From contig NZ_JPFU01000008.1 of assembly GCF_000722695.1 (NCBI RefSeq), forward strand, positions 56,002-120,001: DNA of 64,000 nucleotides. Direction: 5' to 3'. How positions within the stretch are numbered: position 1 is the stretch's first letter; the number at the start of each line of letters is the position of its first letter. The DNA comes from Streptococcus mitis. GTDB lineage: Bacteria > Bacillota > Bacilli > Lactobacillales > Streptococcaceae. Under the pieces are notes generated by a model, which saw only the letters and a program-made list of their open reading frames with translations, searched no databases and was not told the origin of the DNA. The position numbers and the translations under genes are program-made. Of the stretch, positions 8,671-15,821 are shown one piece after another.

Positions 8671-9387
8671 TTAAACACCACGTTGGTTATCGTAGAGGAG
8701 GGTATGCAGTTGAGGAAGAACGCGGACATTGCCCCAGCTATCGTCGGCAGCGACACGTTCCCAGAGTTCTTTGAGGCGGTCCAGTTGGTCTTGGACAATA
8801 TTGCCTGTGGCCTTGGGCTCAGGATTTCCAGCCGATAAGAAGAGGACATCTGGTTTATAGCGCTCTTGTATGCCTCTGGCAAAGGCCAAATCGGCATCGT
8901 CAAAGACAGGAATTTTAAAGGTGACCTTGTCTGGATCCAATTGGGAAACGATAAAGTCCAAAGTTTCAAAGTTGACTTCCATCTTGGATGAAGGAGGTTT
9001 TGGACTCAGAGTAACCTGGTCGATGTCTTTTAACCAATTTTGCCAGCGAGAGCCTTGAGTTTCAACAGCCAGAGTGACACCACGTTCCTTGAGTTTAGTG
9101 ACCAATTCGGCCATGTTGGCTGCTAGGATAGCAGGATTTCCCCCAGATAGGGTGACATAGTCGTAGCTCCCCAATTTATCCAAGGCAGCAATGACCTCGT
9201 CAGATGTCATACGAGTTGGTTTTTCAGAGCCGTCCCAAGTAAAGGCAGAATCGCACCAGTCGCAGTGGTAGTCGCAACCAGCAGTGCGGACAAACATGGT
9301 TTTCTGCCCGATTGCACGGCCTTCGCCTTGAAAGGTTGGCCCAAAAATTTCTAGAACTGGTAGTTTGAGGACACGTTCCCTAGTCAT
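8671..9387 (-). CDS. queE: 7-carboxy-7-deazaguanine synthase
   Basis: 238-residue radical SAM enzyme that converts carboxytetrahydropterin to 7-carboxy-7-deazaguanine. The Fe-S cluster Cys motif C-x3-C-x2-C is seen as GCDYHCDWCDS, with the N-terminal FGPTFQGEG substrate motif ahead of it. A GGNPA motif (SAM binding) follows. It overlaps queD by 8 bases, consistent with translational coupling inside the queCDEF operon. Confidence 0.93.
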   Translation of the reverse strand: MTRERVLKLPVLEIFGPTFQGEGRAIGQKTMFVRTAGCDYHCDWCDSAFTWDGSEKPTRMTSDEVIAALDKLGSYDYVTLSGGNPAILAANMAELVTKLKERGVTLAVETQGSRWQNWLKDIDQVTLSPKPPSSKMEVNFETLDFIVSQLDPDKVTFKIPVFDDADLAFARGIQERYKPDVLFLSAGNPEPKATGNIVQDQLDRLKELWERVAADDSWGNVRVLPQLHTLLYDNQRGV

Positions 9388-9823
9388 CTAACCACTCCCG
9401 TCTAAACTCCGCAAAGGCAGTCGGAGTCTCATAGAGGCGAACGTATTCCAAACGGAGACCACGTTCGTCTGGCAACTCTTGACTCATAGTTTGGAAAATC
9501 CAGTAAACCATATTTTCAGCAGTCGTGTTCATATAGGGAAGAGTTTCATTGAGATAGCGATGATCCAAGTGGGGTTCTAAGTAGTTCTTGTAGATTGCTT
9601 TGATGTCTCCGAAATCGTAGGTCATGCCACGTTCATCTAAAAATCCACTGACAGCAATCTGCAGATGATAGGTGTGACCGTGCAGGGATTTACATTTTCC
9701 CTCATAGTGAAAGAGGTGGTGGGCAGCATCGAAGGTAAACTCTTTTGATACCAAGGTTCTGTGAGGATTGTAGACAAGAGACTCCCCAGTTTCCTGTTTG
9801 ATTTCTTTGGGTGCAAAAAACAT
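9380..9823 (-). CDS. queD: 6-carboxy-5,6,7,8-tetrahydropterin synthase
   Basis: 147-residue T-fold enzyme of the PTPS family that makes carboxytetrahydropterin from dihydroneopterin triphosphate. Zinc ligands are seen as FDAAHHL and the paired LHGHTYHL histidines. LDHRYLNE carries further active-site residues. ATG at 9823 is chosen: it overlaps the queC stop in a TAATG arrangement. Longer in-frame starts lie inside queC. Confidence 0.93.
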   Translation of the reverse strand: MFFAPKEIKQETGESLVYNPHRTLVSKEFTFDAAHHLFHYEGKCKSLHGHTYHLQIAVSGFLDERGMTYDFGDIKAIYKNYLEPHLDHRYLNETLPYMNTTAENMVYWIFQTMSQELPDERGLRLEYVRLYETPTAFAEFRREWLDD

Positions 9824-10476
9824 TAGGCCTCTCCTTTCTGTGAGAGATAAACATCTAGACCATGTTGACGTAGATGGCAGGCTGGGCAATCTCCACAGCC
9901 ACTTCCGATAATCCCGTTGTAGCAGGTTAAGGTCTTTTCACGAACATAGTCAAAGGCACCGAGTTGGTCGGCTAATTCCCAAGTTTCAGCCTTGTCTAGC
10001 CACATGAGAGGTGTTTGGATAACAAAGTCGTAATCCATAGCAAGGTTGAGGGTAACATTAAGAGATTTGACAAAGACATCCCGACAATCAGGGTAGCCTG
10101 AGAAGTCTGTTTCGCAGACACCTGTCACGATATCTTTCATGCCCCGTTGTTTGGCAAGAACTGCCGCAAAGGATAGAAAGAGGTGGTTGCGACCGTCAAC
10201 AAAGGTATTGGGAACCTCTCCCTCTTTTTGCTCAATCTCCAGATCAGAAGTCAAGGCATTTTCAGTGATTTGCCCCAGCAGAGACATATCTAGGATATGA
10301 TGACGAATCCCCTGTTCCTTGGCGATTTCTCTAGCGACTTGAATTTCGAGATGATGGCGTTGGCCGTAGGCAAAGGTGACGGCTTCGACCGTTTCATAGT
10401 GTTCTTTAGCCCAAAAGAGGCAGGTTGTAGAATCTTGACCGCCACTAAAGACGACCAAGGCTGATTGACGTTTCAT
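9823..10476 (-). CDS. queC: 7-cyano-7-deazaguanine synthase
   Basis: 217-residue ATP-dependent enzyme that makes preQ0. It has an N-terminal PP-loop ([11 protein letters not shown]) and a C-terminal Cys cluster ([11 protein letters not shown]) that binds zinc. ATG at 10476 is preceded by GGAAGGAG, whereas the longer ORF start lies in the leader. It is the first gene of queC-D-E-F, and all joins overlap or are tight. The leader carries a probable preQ1 riboswitch with a terminator, so the whole cluster should be feedback-controlled. Confidence 0.93.
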   Translation of the reverse strand: MKRQSALVVFSGGQDSTTCLFWAKEHYETVEAVTFAYGQRHHLEIQVAREIAKEQGIRHHILDMSLLGQITENALTSDLEIEQKEGEVPNTFVDGRNHLFLSFAAVLAKQRGMKDIVTGVCETDFSGYPDCRDVFVKSLNVTLNLAMDYDFVIQTPLMWLDKAETWELADQLGAFDYVREKTLTCYNGIIGSGCGDCPACHLRQHGLDVYLSQKGEA

Positions 10477-10513
10477 AGTACTCCTTCCAAAGTGGGGAAT
10501 GTTCAGAGCACGC

Positions 10514-10541
10514 AAAAAGCTCCCTTGAGGGAGCTAAAAAA
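10514..10541 (-). terminator. riboswitch-linked attenuator before queC
   Basis: On the minus strand TTTTTTAGCTCCCT-CA-AGGGAGCTTTTT forms a strong stem followed by U5. It lies about 10 bases after the putative aptamer and ahead of the queC RBS, the layout of transcription-attenuation riboswitches. Confidence 0.8.
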
Positions 10542-10550
10542 TACCAAGTC

Positions 10551-10587
10551 AAGGTTTTTTTTAGCGATGGCATGTCCCAAACATCGT
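10551..10587 (-). promoter_or_regulatory. preQ1-I riboswitch aptamer (putative)
   Basis: On the minus strand: ACGATG stem, loop TTTGGGACATGC, closing CATCG, then CTAAAAAAAACCTT. This matches the small H-type pseudoknot of preQ1-I RNAs: a short P1, a loop triplet (GGG) able to pair with CCU at the end of the A-rich tail, and a conserved C in the ACAUGCC part. A terminator hairpin follows and queC is the next gene. Class assignment was made by eye. Confidence 0.75.
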
Positions 10588-10601
10588 AATATTCTACCTA
10601 T

Positions 10602-10630
10602 AGTCTAGCATATTTTTTGAAAAATGGCAA
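10602..10630 (-). promoter_or_regulatory. promoter of queCDEF
   Basis: TTGCCA (10625-10630) and TAGACT (10602-10607) are separated by 17 bases, with TGC before the -10. It is correctly placed about 15-20 bases before the aptamer. Confidence 0.55.
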
Positions 10631-10643
10631 AGGGCAAGAAAAA

Positions 10644-10670
10644 AGAGACCAAAGAAAGGACTTGGTCTCT
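10644..10670 (-). terminator. terminator after trxA
   Basis: AGAGACCAA and TTGGTCTCT arms are followed on the minus strand by TTTTTT. It directly follows the thioredoxin gene. Confidence 0.8.
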
Positions 10671-10677
10671 AATATGA

Positions 10678-10992
10678 TTAGCTCAATTCAGCAACGATGG
10701 CCTTGATTTGTTCTGCTGTGTGAACACCAGCAACTTGTTTCACCACTTGGCCGTCTTTTTTGAAGAGAAGGGTTGGGATAGACATGATTCCAAAAGCACG
10801 AGCTGTGTTTGGATTTTCATCAACGTCCATTTTAACGATTTTCAAAACATCTTCTGAAAGTTCTTCAGACAATTTATCCAAGATTGGACCTTGCATACGA
10901 CATGGACCACACCAAGTTGCCCAGAAGTCTACCAAGACCAAACCGTCTTTTGTTTCTTGTTCGAATGTTGCATCTGTAATTGCTTTTGCCAT
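10678..10992 (-). CDS. trxA: thioredoxin
   Basis: 104-residue cytosolic thioredoxin with the WCGPC active site at residues 27-31, the cis-Pro motif SIPTLLF and the conserved DFWATWCGPC strand. It reduces protein disulfides. RBS AAAGGAG precedes the ATG. The DUF4649 gene ends 15 bases upstream on the same strand, so the two share a promoter at 11261-11289. Confidence 0.95.
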   Translation of the reverse strand: MAKAITDATFEQETKDGLVLVDFWATWCGPCRMQGPILDKLSEELSEDVLKIVKMDVDENPNTARAFGIMSIPTLLFKKDGQVVKQVAGVHTAEQIKAIVAELS

Positions 10993-11007
10993 TGTATTTC
11001 TCCTTTT

Positions 11008-11229
11008 TTAGTTATATTGGCTTAAATCTTGTTTCTTGAGATAGAAGAAGATATCTCCGTAAGTTCCATGGTAGTCCAAATCATGACCGTTATAAGTTAA
11101 TTTTTGAACAGGGTAGTAGTCTGCGACGCCGATAAGGCAAGCTTGTTGTGAACGATCAAAGTCTTCATAAGATTCGAACGTTACAGTTCTTTCGTTCTTG
11201 CTGGCATCTAGATAGGTAATTTCAATCAT
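11008..11229 (-). CDS. DUF4649 family protein
   Basis: 73-residue small cytosolic protein with no recognised catalytic motif, resembling streptococcal DUF4649. ATG at 11229 (MIEITYLD) is preceded by AAAGGAG at suitable spacing; the longer ORF extends through the promoter. It is co-transcribed with thioredoxin, which suggests but does not prove a redox-linked role. Confidence 0.7.
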   Translation of the reverse strand: MIEITYLDASKNERTVTFESYEDFDRSQQACLIGVADYYPVQKLTYNGHDLDYHGTYGDIFFYLKKQDLSQYN

Positions 11230-11260
11230 TTTAAAAACTCCTTTGTTTAATGATGACTTT

Positions 11261-11310
11261 ATTTTACTCCTTGTAAAAGAGAATGTCAAGAAAAATGATT
11301 GCGCACGCAA
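11261..11310 (-). promoter_or_regulatory. promoter and MarR-like palindrome upstream of DUF4649-trxA
   Basis: TTGACA (11284-11289), a 17-base spacer and TAAAAT (11261-11266) form a strong promoter. The palindrome TTGCGCACGCAA (11299-11310) lies just upstream of the -35. A near-identical palindrome (TTGCGCATGCAA) overlies the start region of the neighbouring MarR gene. Confidence 0.6.
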
Positions 11311-11329
11311 CTTTTTTTAAAAAATCATC

Positions 11330-11710
11330 TTAAATCAAGAAATCCAAACCAGTTTCCAAGCTTTCTTCGACAGCCTTTTGTAGTGTGGCTAGTGTTTTTT
11401 GCCCATCACTTGTCAGGCAGATAAAGCTAGAGCGTCTATCTTGATCACAACACATGCGACTAAGCAGACCGCAATTTTTAGCTTCCAAGCGAGCCACCAT
11501 TCGAGAAACAGCGCTCGGGCTCAGATGAAGTTTATCTGGCAGGTCAATCTGGCGTAGAGATTTTTCTTGAGCCAAGTCCAGGTAGTAGAGCAGGTAAAAC
11601 TCTTTCAAGGTCAGCCTTTGTTCACTCTGATTAGCAACAGTCTCTTCCAAGAGACTTTCAATTTCTTTCTGACGACGATTGAAGTCAAACCATTTTTCCA
11701 AATAGGTCAT
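11330..11710 (-). CDS. MarR family transcriptional regulator
   Basis: 126-residue winged-helix dimer-type repressor: helix-turn-helix SLRQIDLPDKLHLSPSAVSR, then wing CDQDRRSSFICLTSDG. Two adjacent Cys (MCCDQ) in the wing could sense oxidants; this is speculative. ATG at 11710 (MTYLEKW) has AAAGGAG upstream. The gene lies just upstream of DUF4649-trxA on the same strand, and both promoters carry the same palindrome, suggesting autoregulation and control of the thioredoxin unit. Confidence 0.85.
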   Translation of the reverse strand: MTYLEKWFDFNRRQKEIESLLEETVANQSEQRLTLKEFYLLYYLDLAQEKSLRQIDLPDKLHLSPSAVSRMVARLEAKNCGLLSRMCCDQDRRSSFICLTSDGQKTLATLQKAVEESLETGLDFLI

Positions 11711-11783
11711 AGTATCTCCTTTCTTTTTAGAGTTATAAATAGAAGAAAGTCCATTCACGGACAGTCTTTGTATCACAAGATGA

Positions 11784-11826
11784 TTGCGCATGCAATAATT
11801 ATACTACTTTTCAAGAAAGCTGGCAA
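11784..11826 (-). promoter_or_regulatory. promoter and operator of the MarR gene
   Basis: TTGCCA (11821-11826), 17-base spacer and TATAAT (11798-11803) on the minus strand. Two bases downstream of the -10 lies the palindrome TTGCGCATGCAA (11784-11795), an ideal place for autorepression. Confidence 0.65.
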
Positions 11827-11929
11827 GAAAGACACTGAATCTTTTATCCTAAATCATGCCTGTTTTCACAAGTTTTTAATTGTCTGTATTCCCTTTTCTC
11901 CCTATTTTTATTAACTTTTGCGTATTTCC

Positions 11930-11957
11930 TTGAAATTTTCTGAAAAAAGAGTAAACT
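11930..11957 (+). promoter_or_regulatory. promoter of lrgAB
   Basis: TTGAAA (11930-11935), 16-base spacer, TAAACT (11952-11957), 33 bases before the lrgA ATG. Confidence 0.45.
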
Positions 11958-11990
11958 GGTATGCAAGAAGTCTATTTCGTGGAGTTTAGG

Positions 11991-12365
11991 ATGAAATTAT
12001 ATGTTCAATTAATGATTCTCTTTGTGATTTCTCTAATCGGAGAGGGAATTTCCAGTTTCTTTCATCTGCCTATCCCAGGCAGTATTATCGGTTTGATTAT
12101 TCTCTTTCTCGCCCTACAATTCAAGTGGCTGAGAACCAGGCATGTCAACATGGTGGGGAATTTCTTGCTGGCCAATATGACCATTCTCTTTTTGCCGCCA
12201 GCAGTGGGAATCATGGAGAAGTTTGATGTGATTGCTCCCTATCTTTTGCCCATTGTTTTGATTATCTTTTTTGCAGCAGTCATCAATATTATCCTCATAG
12301 CCTTGGTAGTTCAGTTTATCAAACGACGGTTTGAGGGAGATTATGAGAAAGGAGATGCCAAATGA
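11991..12365 (+). CDS. lrgA: CidA/LrgA family holin-like membrane protein
   Basis: 124-residue protein with four hydrophobic segments and the family motif FHLPIPGSIIGLIILF near residues 22-37. LrgA/CidA proteins modulate murein hydrolase export and autolysis, or act in metabolite transport. ATG at 11991 (MKLYVQ) fits the family; upstream in-frame codons add a non-hydrophobic extension. It overlaps lrgB by 4 bases. CidA and LrgA cannot be distinguished by sequence alone. Confidence 0.85.
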   Translation: MKLYVQLMILFVISLIGEGISSFFHLPIPGSIIGLIILFLALQFKWLRTRHVNMVGNFLLANMTILFLPPAVGIMEKFDVIAPYLLPIVLIIFFAAVINIILIALVVQFIKRRFEGDYEKGDAK

Positions 12366-13057
12366 GTGAATTTGTTTCCAATCCCCTATTTGGGCTGGCC
12401 CTATCAATCCTAGCTTATCTAGTGGGAATGCTGATTTACAGACGGTTTCCTCATCCATTGACAACGCCCTTGCTTTTGTCAGCTATTTTCATTATCATTT
12501 TTCTAAAAGTGACAGGTATTTCTTACCAAGATTACTACCAAGGTGGGGTTTATTTGAACAACTTGATTGTCCCATCGACTGTTGCTCTAGGGATTCCGCT
12601 TTATAAGAGTTTTCATTTGATGAAGCACCATGCTCGCAGTATTCTCTTTGGTAGTCTGTTAGCAGTAGTTGTCAATACTAGCTTCACTGCCATAGTAGCG
12701 AAAATATTTGGTATGGACTTTTTCCTAGCCATTTCTCTCTTTCCCAAGTCAGTGACAACTGCCATGGCAGTAGGAATTACAGAAAAATTGCAAGGTTTGA
12801 CGACTGTGACCTTGGTCGTCGTAGTGGCGACTGGGATTTTAACCAGTGTGATTGGTCCAACCCTTTTGAAGTGGTTGAAAATAGATGATCCGGTAGCAGT
12901 CGGACTTTCCCTTGGAGGAACAGGCCATGCTGTCGGAACAGGAACAGCCTTTCGATACGGTTCTGTAGCAGGAGCTATGGGTGGCTTGGCTATCGGTGTC
13001 ACGGGGATTCTCTATGTCTTTGTCAGCCCCATCGTAGCCAGTTTGATATTGAGTTAA
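12362..13057 (+). CDS. lrgB: LrgB/CidB family membrane protein
   Basis: 231-residue polytopic membrane protein, the normal partner of LrgA, with the LrgB-type segments LFPKSVTTAMAVGITE and GLSLGGTGHAVGTGTA. It is translated from an ATGA overlap with lrgA, as usual for this pair, and a terminator overlaps its stop. The role is inferred from the family: control of autolysis or export of small metabolites. Confidence 0.87.
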   Translation: MSEFVSNPLFGLALSILAYLVGMLIYRRFPHPLTTPLLLSAIFIIIFLKVTGISYQDYYQGGVYLNNLIVPSTVALGIPLYKSFHLMKHHARSILFGSLLAVVVNTSFTAIVAKIFGMDFFLAISLFPKSVTTAMAVGITEKLQGLTTVTLVVVVATGILTSVIGPTLLKWLKIDDPVAVGLSLGGTGHAVGTGTAFRYGSVAGAMGGLAIGVTGILYVFVSPIVASLILS

Positions 13058-13087
13058 AAAGCAAGGAATTTGAGTTCCTTGCTTTTT
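13056..13087. terminator. bidirectional terminator between lrgB and ABC gene
   Basis: AAAAAGCAAGGAA and TTCCTTGCTTTTT are perfect 13-base arms around a 6-base loop, with A and T tracts on both sides. It serves the two convergent genes. Confidence 0.88.
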
Positions 13088-13108
13088 AAAATCGTATGTT
13101 ATAGACTA

Positions 13109-14656
13109 TTACTTTTCTCTGCTTAAGTGGATGACTTGGTCATAGTGTTTTAAGTCTTCTTCTGTGTAGTGGTGAATGACTTCAATGACTGTTTGAGGTA
13201 GGGAGAAGAGCAAGTCGCTAATTTTTCTGCTATTTTCCGAGTCAAGATTGGCCTTAATCTCATCTGCTAAGATGAGTTGACTATCATGGTAGAGGGCGCG
13301 AGCGATTTCTAGGCGTTGTTTCTCGCCACCAGACAGACTATCATTGCTGAGCGTTCTATTTTTCAAATGATCTAATCCCGTTTTTTTGAGGATGTAAGTT
13401 AAACGTTCCTCCTTTTTATCCAGTCCTAGAAGGATATTGTCGTCCAGAGATAGCGTGTCAAAGTAATGGCTATCTTGGAGAATATAGGAACTAATACTTG
13501 TGATTTCTTGACGTGACAGGTTTTGACCAGCAAAGCTAATCTGACCACTTGTTGGTGTCTCTTCTCCATGAATGATATTGAGCAGGGTTGTCTTTCCAGA
13601 GCCACTTTCTCCGATAATGGCGATTTTTTCTCCTTGCTTGATGTGCATGGAAATCGGAGACAGGAGGCTATTTCCATCTTTTTCTAGGGAGATGGTGTTA
13701 AGCTGGATAGGGAAAATGTTTTCTATGCTTCTAGGCGAGATGGAGTCAGACTGGTCCAAAAGTTTTTGGTATTTGTTGAGAAGAGTTCGAGTAGCTTTTC
13801 GGGTGTTGGTAAAGTAAGCCAACTCTTGGAATTGATAGCCGATATTATGGGAAACTAGATAGATGGCCACAAAACTCGCCGCATCTAAATAATTATAATA
13901 GGTCATAAAGCCACCGATGACGATTGGTGTGACAGAACAAAAGGCATCGATGCTATTGATCAAGAGACTGTTTAAAGTTCGTTGCTTTTCATAGTTGATT
14001 TCGGTATCTAGACTGGTTTGTAATTGCTTTTGATAGCGAGCAAAAAAGTAGTCTTGCCCCTGATAATGGCGAATTTGTTGGCTACCACCAATAAAATTTG
14101 TCAAGCTTGCTAAGTAGCTCTGGTTAACAGTGGACCGCTTTTCAGAAAGTGAATCCAAACGCTTTGATCCGATAGCACTGCAGAGTACAGGAAAGGAGTA
14201 GAAGAGGATGAAAATCAAGCCCAGGTAAAAATTGGTCCATAGGGCATAGAGGATGGACACAGTTGTGAAGCCAAGAGAAGAAATGATGATGACCGTTGGT
14301 TCGATATAGCTTTCTTCTAGTTGCTTGACGTCGTTTTCTAGGTCGGACAAAATATCCTTTTCATCAATCTCATAACTGTTTAAAAATCGCTTGAAAATAG
14401 CACTCTTGATTCCATATTTGAAGTCAGTAATCAAACGGGCGTAGTAATAGCGTTTCCCAGCCAAACCTAGTAAGAGGATGAGATTACCAAGGATTCCTAA
14501 AATCAAAACTTTCCAAAGAAGGCCTAGTTCTTGATTGGTAAAACTAGCAACAATATTCTGAACAAGGGCTGGCGTGATAATTGCTTCCAGCCAAGTAATG
14601 GCAATAGAAAAGAAGTAAAGTACGAGGTGCTTTTTAGTAACAAAGCTTTTCAGCAT
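13109..14656 (-). CDS. ABC transporter, fused permease and ATPase
   Basis: 515-residue half-transporter. About 300 residues with up to six membrane helices are followed by a nucleotide-binding domain with Walker A GESGSGKTT (about residue 350), signature LSGGEKQRLE (about 435) and Walker B LILADE. The Asp-Glu of Walker B is followed by Ile rather than the usual Pro-Thr. This is an exporter-type architecture that would act as a dimer; the substrate is unknown. RBS AAGGAGG precedes ATG. It is convergent with lrgAB and lies beside the AT-rich recombinase island. Confidence 0.83.
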   Translation of the reverse strand: MLKSFVTKKHLVLYFFSIAITWLEAIITPALVQNIVASFTNQELGLLWKVLILGILGNLILLLGLAGKRYYYARLITDFKYGIKSAIFKRFLNSYEIDEKDILSDLENDVKQLEESYIEPTVIIISSLGFTTVSILYALWTNFYLGLIFILFYSFPVLCSAIGSKRLDSLSEKRSTVNQSYLASLTNFIGGSQQIRHYQGQDYFFARYQKQLQTSLDTEINYEKQRTLNSLLINSIDAFCSVTPIVIGGFMTYYNYLDAASFVAIYLVSHNIGYQFQELAYFTNTRKATRTLLNKYQKLLDQSDSISPRSIENIFPIQLNTISLEKDGNSLLSPISMHIKQGEKIAIIGESGSGKTTLLNIIHGEETPTSGQISFAGQNLSRQEITSISSYILQDSHYFDTLSLDDNILLGLDKKEERLTYILKKTGLDHLKNRTLSNDSLSGGEKQRLEIARALYHDSQLILADEIKANLDSENSRKISDLLFSLPQTVIEVIHHYTEEDLKHYDQVIHLSREK

Positions 14657-14835
14657 AAAGAGTTGACCTCCTTATCGATATACATGCAATCAGTTTTAAA
14701 GTTATTATACTCCTTTTTATTAAATGCTTCATATAAAAATGTAATTTTTTTTGGGGGAGGATATATACTATCAATGTTTATTAGGATATAGCAAAAAAAT
14801 TATAAATATGTGAAATAAGTGTGTTTAATGAGTGT

Positions 14836-15732
14836 TCATTTTTTATCAGAATGAATCGCTGACATAGGATTGAAAGAACTAAGTATTTCTTTTTGTTTAG
14901 AATGAGATACGTGAGTATAGATTTGTGTGATTGATATAGAACTGTGTCCAAGAATTTGTTGAATGTATCGGATATCTACATCATTATCCAGAAGCATTGT
15001 TGCAAAACTATGTCTAAACATATGTGGTGTAATAGTCCTAGATAAGTTATTTTGTTCAACGATTCTCTTTAAAATTAAACGTACACTTTGCTCTGACAAT
15101 GGTTTTGGCGAATGTTTTCCTGGAAATAGAAAATCATTGGATTCCTCCCCTATTTTATTTATATATGTTTCTAATAAATTGAAGGTTGTTTGATCTCCTA
15201 AAAATAGGATACGCTCTTTCTTACCCTTTCCTATAATATGGAGTGTCTTATTGGAAAGATTAATATCTTTGAGATGAATGTGGCAAAGTTCAGAAATTCT
15301 GATGCCTGTTGAAAGTAAAAGTGAAATAATTAGTAGATTTCTTTCAGCGTGTTGTTTTTGATAATCAGTTTTAGATAGAGCTACTCTCTGCTCTAAATAT
15401 AAAAAAATACTTTTCAGAATGTCATACGGAATCGTTTTAGGCAATATTTTTTCAGTTCTAAATTGAAAACGCAATTGATTGAAGGGGTTCTCTTCAATTA
15501 TGTTCTGGTATTTTAGATAGTTATAAAACACCTTCATACAAGCAATTTTTCTTCTTAGTGTATTCGTTTTTATGTTAGATTGTGTCAAGTGTTCTATATA
15601 GGATTCGACATTATCATAGTCTGAGTTATAAAATTGCATAAGATCATTTTTATAAGCTCGAATCGTGTGTGAACTCAAACGCTTATGAGTTTTGCAATAA
15701 TCTAAGTAAGCAGAAATAAGTTTATAATCCAT
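14836..15732 (-). CDS. tyrosine recombinase (XerC/XerD-like)
   Basis: 298-residue tyrosine site-specific recombinase. The N-terminal SAM-like core-binding domain is at about 1-95. The catalytic domain shows Arg in GIRISELCHI, Lys in the GKGKKERIL hairpin, HMFRHSFATMLL (His-x-x-Arg), LGHSSISITQIYTHV (His and the nucleophile Tyr). All catalytic residues are present. ATG at 15732 has GAAGGAG 6-7 bases upstream. The gene is AT-rich and lies 55 bases from a 30-bp inverted repeat whose mate lies at 18448. Together they look like an inversion system that this enzyme would catalyse. Confidence 0.9.
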   Translation of the reverse strand: MDYKLISAYLDYCKTHKRLSSHTIRAYKNDLMQFYNSDYDNVESYIEHLTQSNIKTNTLRRKIACMKVFYNYLKYQNIIEENPFNQLRFQFRTEKILPKTIPYDILKSIFLYLEQRVALSKTDYQKQHAERNLLIISLLLSTGIRISELCHIHLKDINLSNKTLHIIGKGKKERILFLGDQTTFNLLETYINKIGEESNDFLFPGKHSPKPLSEQSVRLILKRIVEQNNLSRTITPHMFRHSFATMLLDNDVDIRYIQQILGHSSISITQIYTHVSHSKQKEILSSFNPMSAIHSDKK

Positions 15733-15787
15733 GAAAATCTCCTTCGTCAATAATCATGCTATTATAAACTTATTTTGATGCTTTGTA

Positions 15788-15817
15788 TAGCGATAATAAA
15801 TAGTTATCGGTAGGAGA
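15788..15817 (+). repeat. left inverted repeat (putative recombination site)
   Basis: 30 bases, repeated exactly in inverse orientation at 18448-18477. Its core is CGATAA-TAAATAG-TTATCG: 6-base inverted arms (9 with one mismatch) around a 7-base asymmetric spacer, the normal layout of a tyrosine recombinase crossover site. The outer end carries TAGGAGA, which is the ribosome-binding site of the pentapeptide-repeat gene starting at 15822. Confidence 0.9.
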
Positions 15818-15821
15818 AGTT

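Noticed and set aside
11567..11914. 115-residue plus-strand ORF over the MarR gene
   Set aside because: Antisense to a well-supported regulator and its promoter; no family resemblance.
14836..15732. Recombinase as an integrase of a phage or ICE
   Set aside because: No other phage or conjugation genes, no tRNA and no direct-repeat att pair; the inverted repeats fit inversion better.
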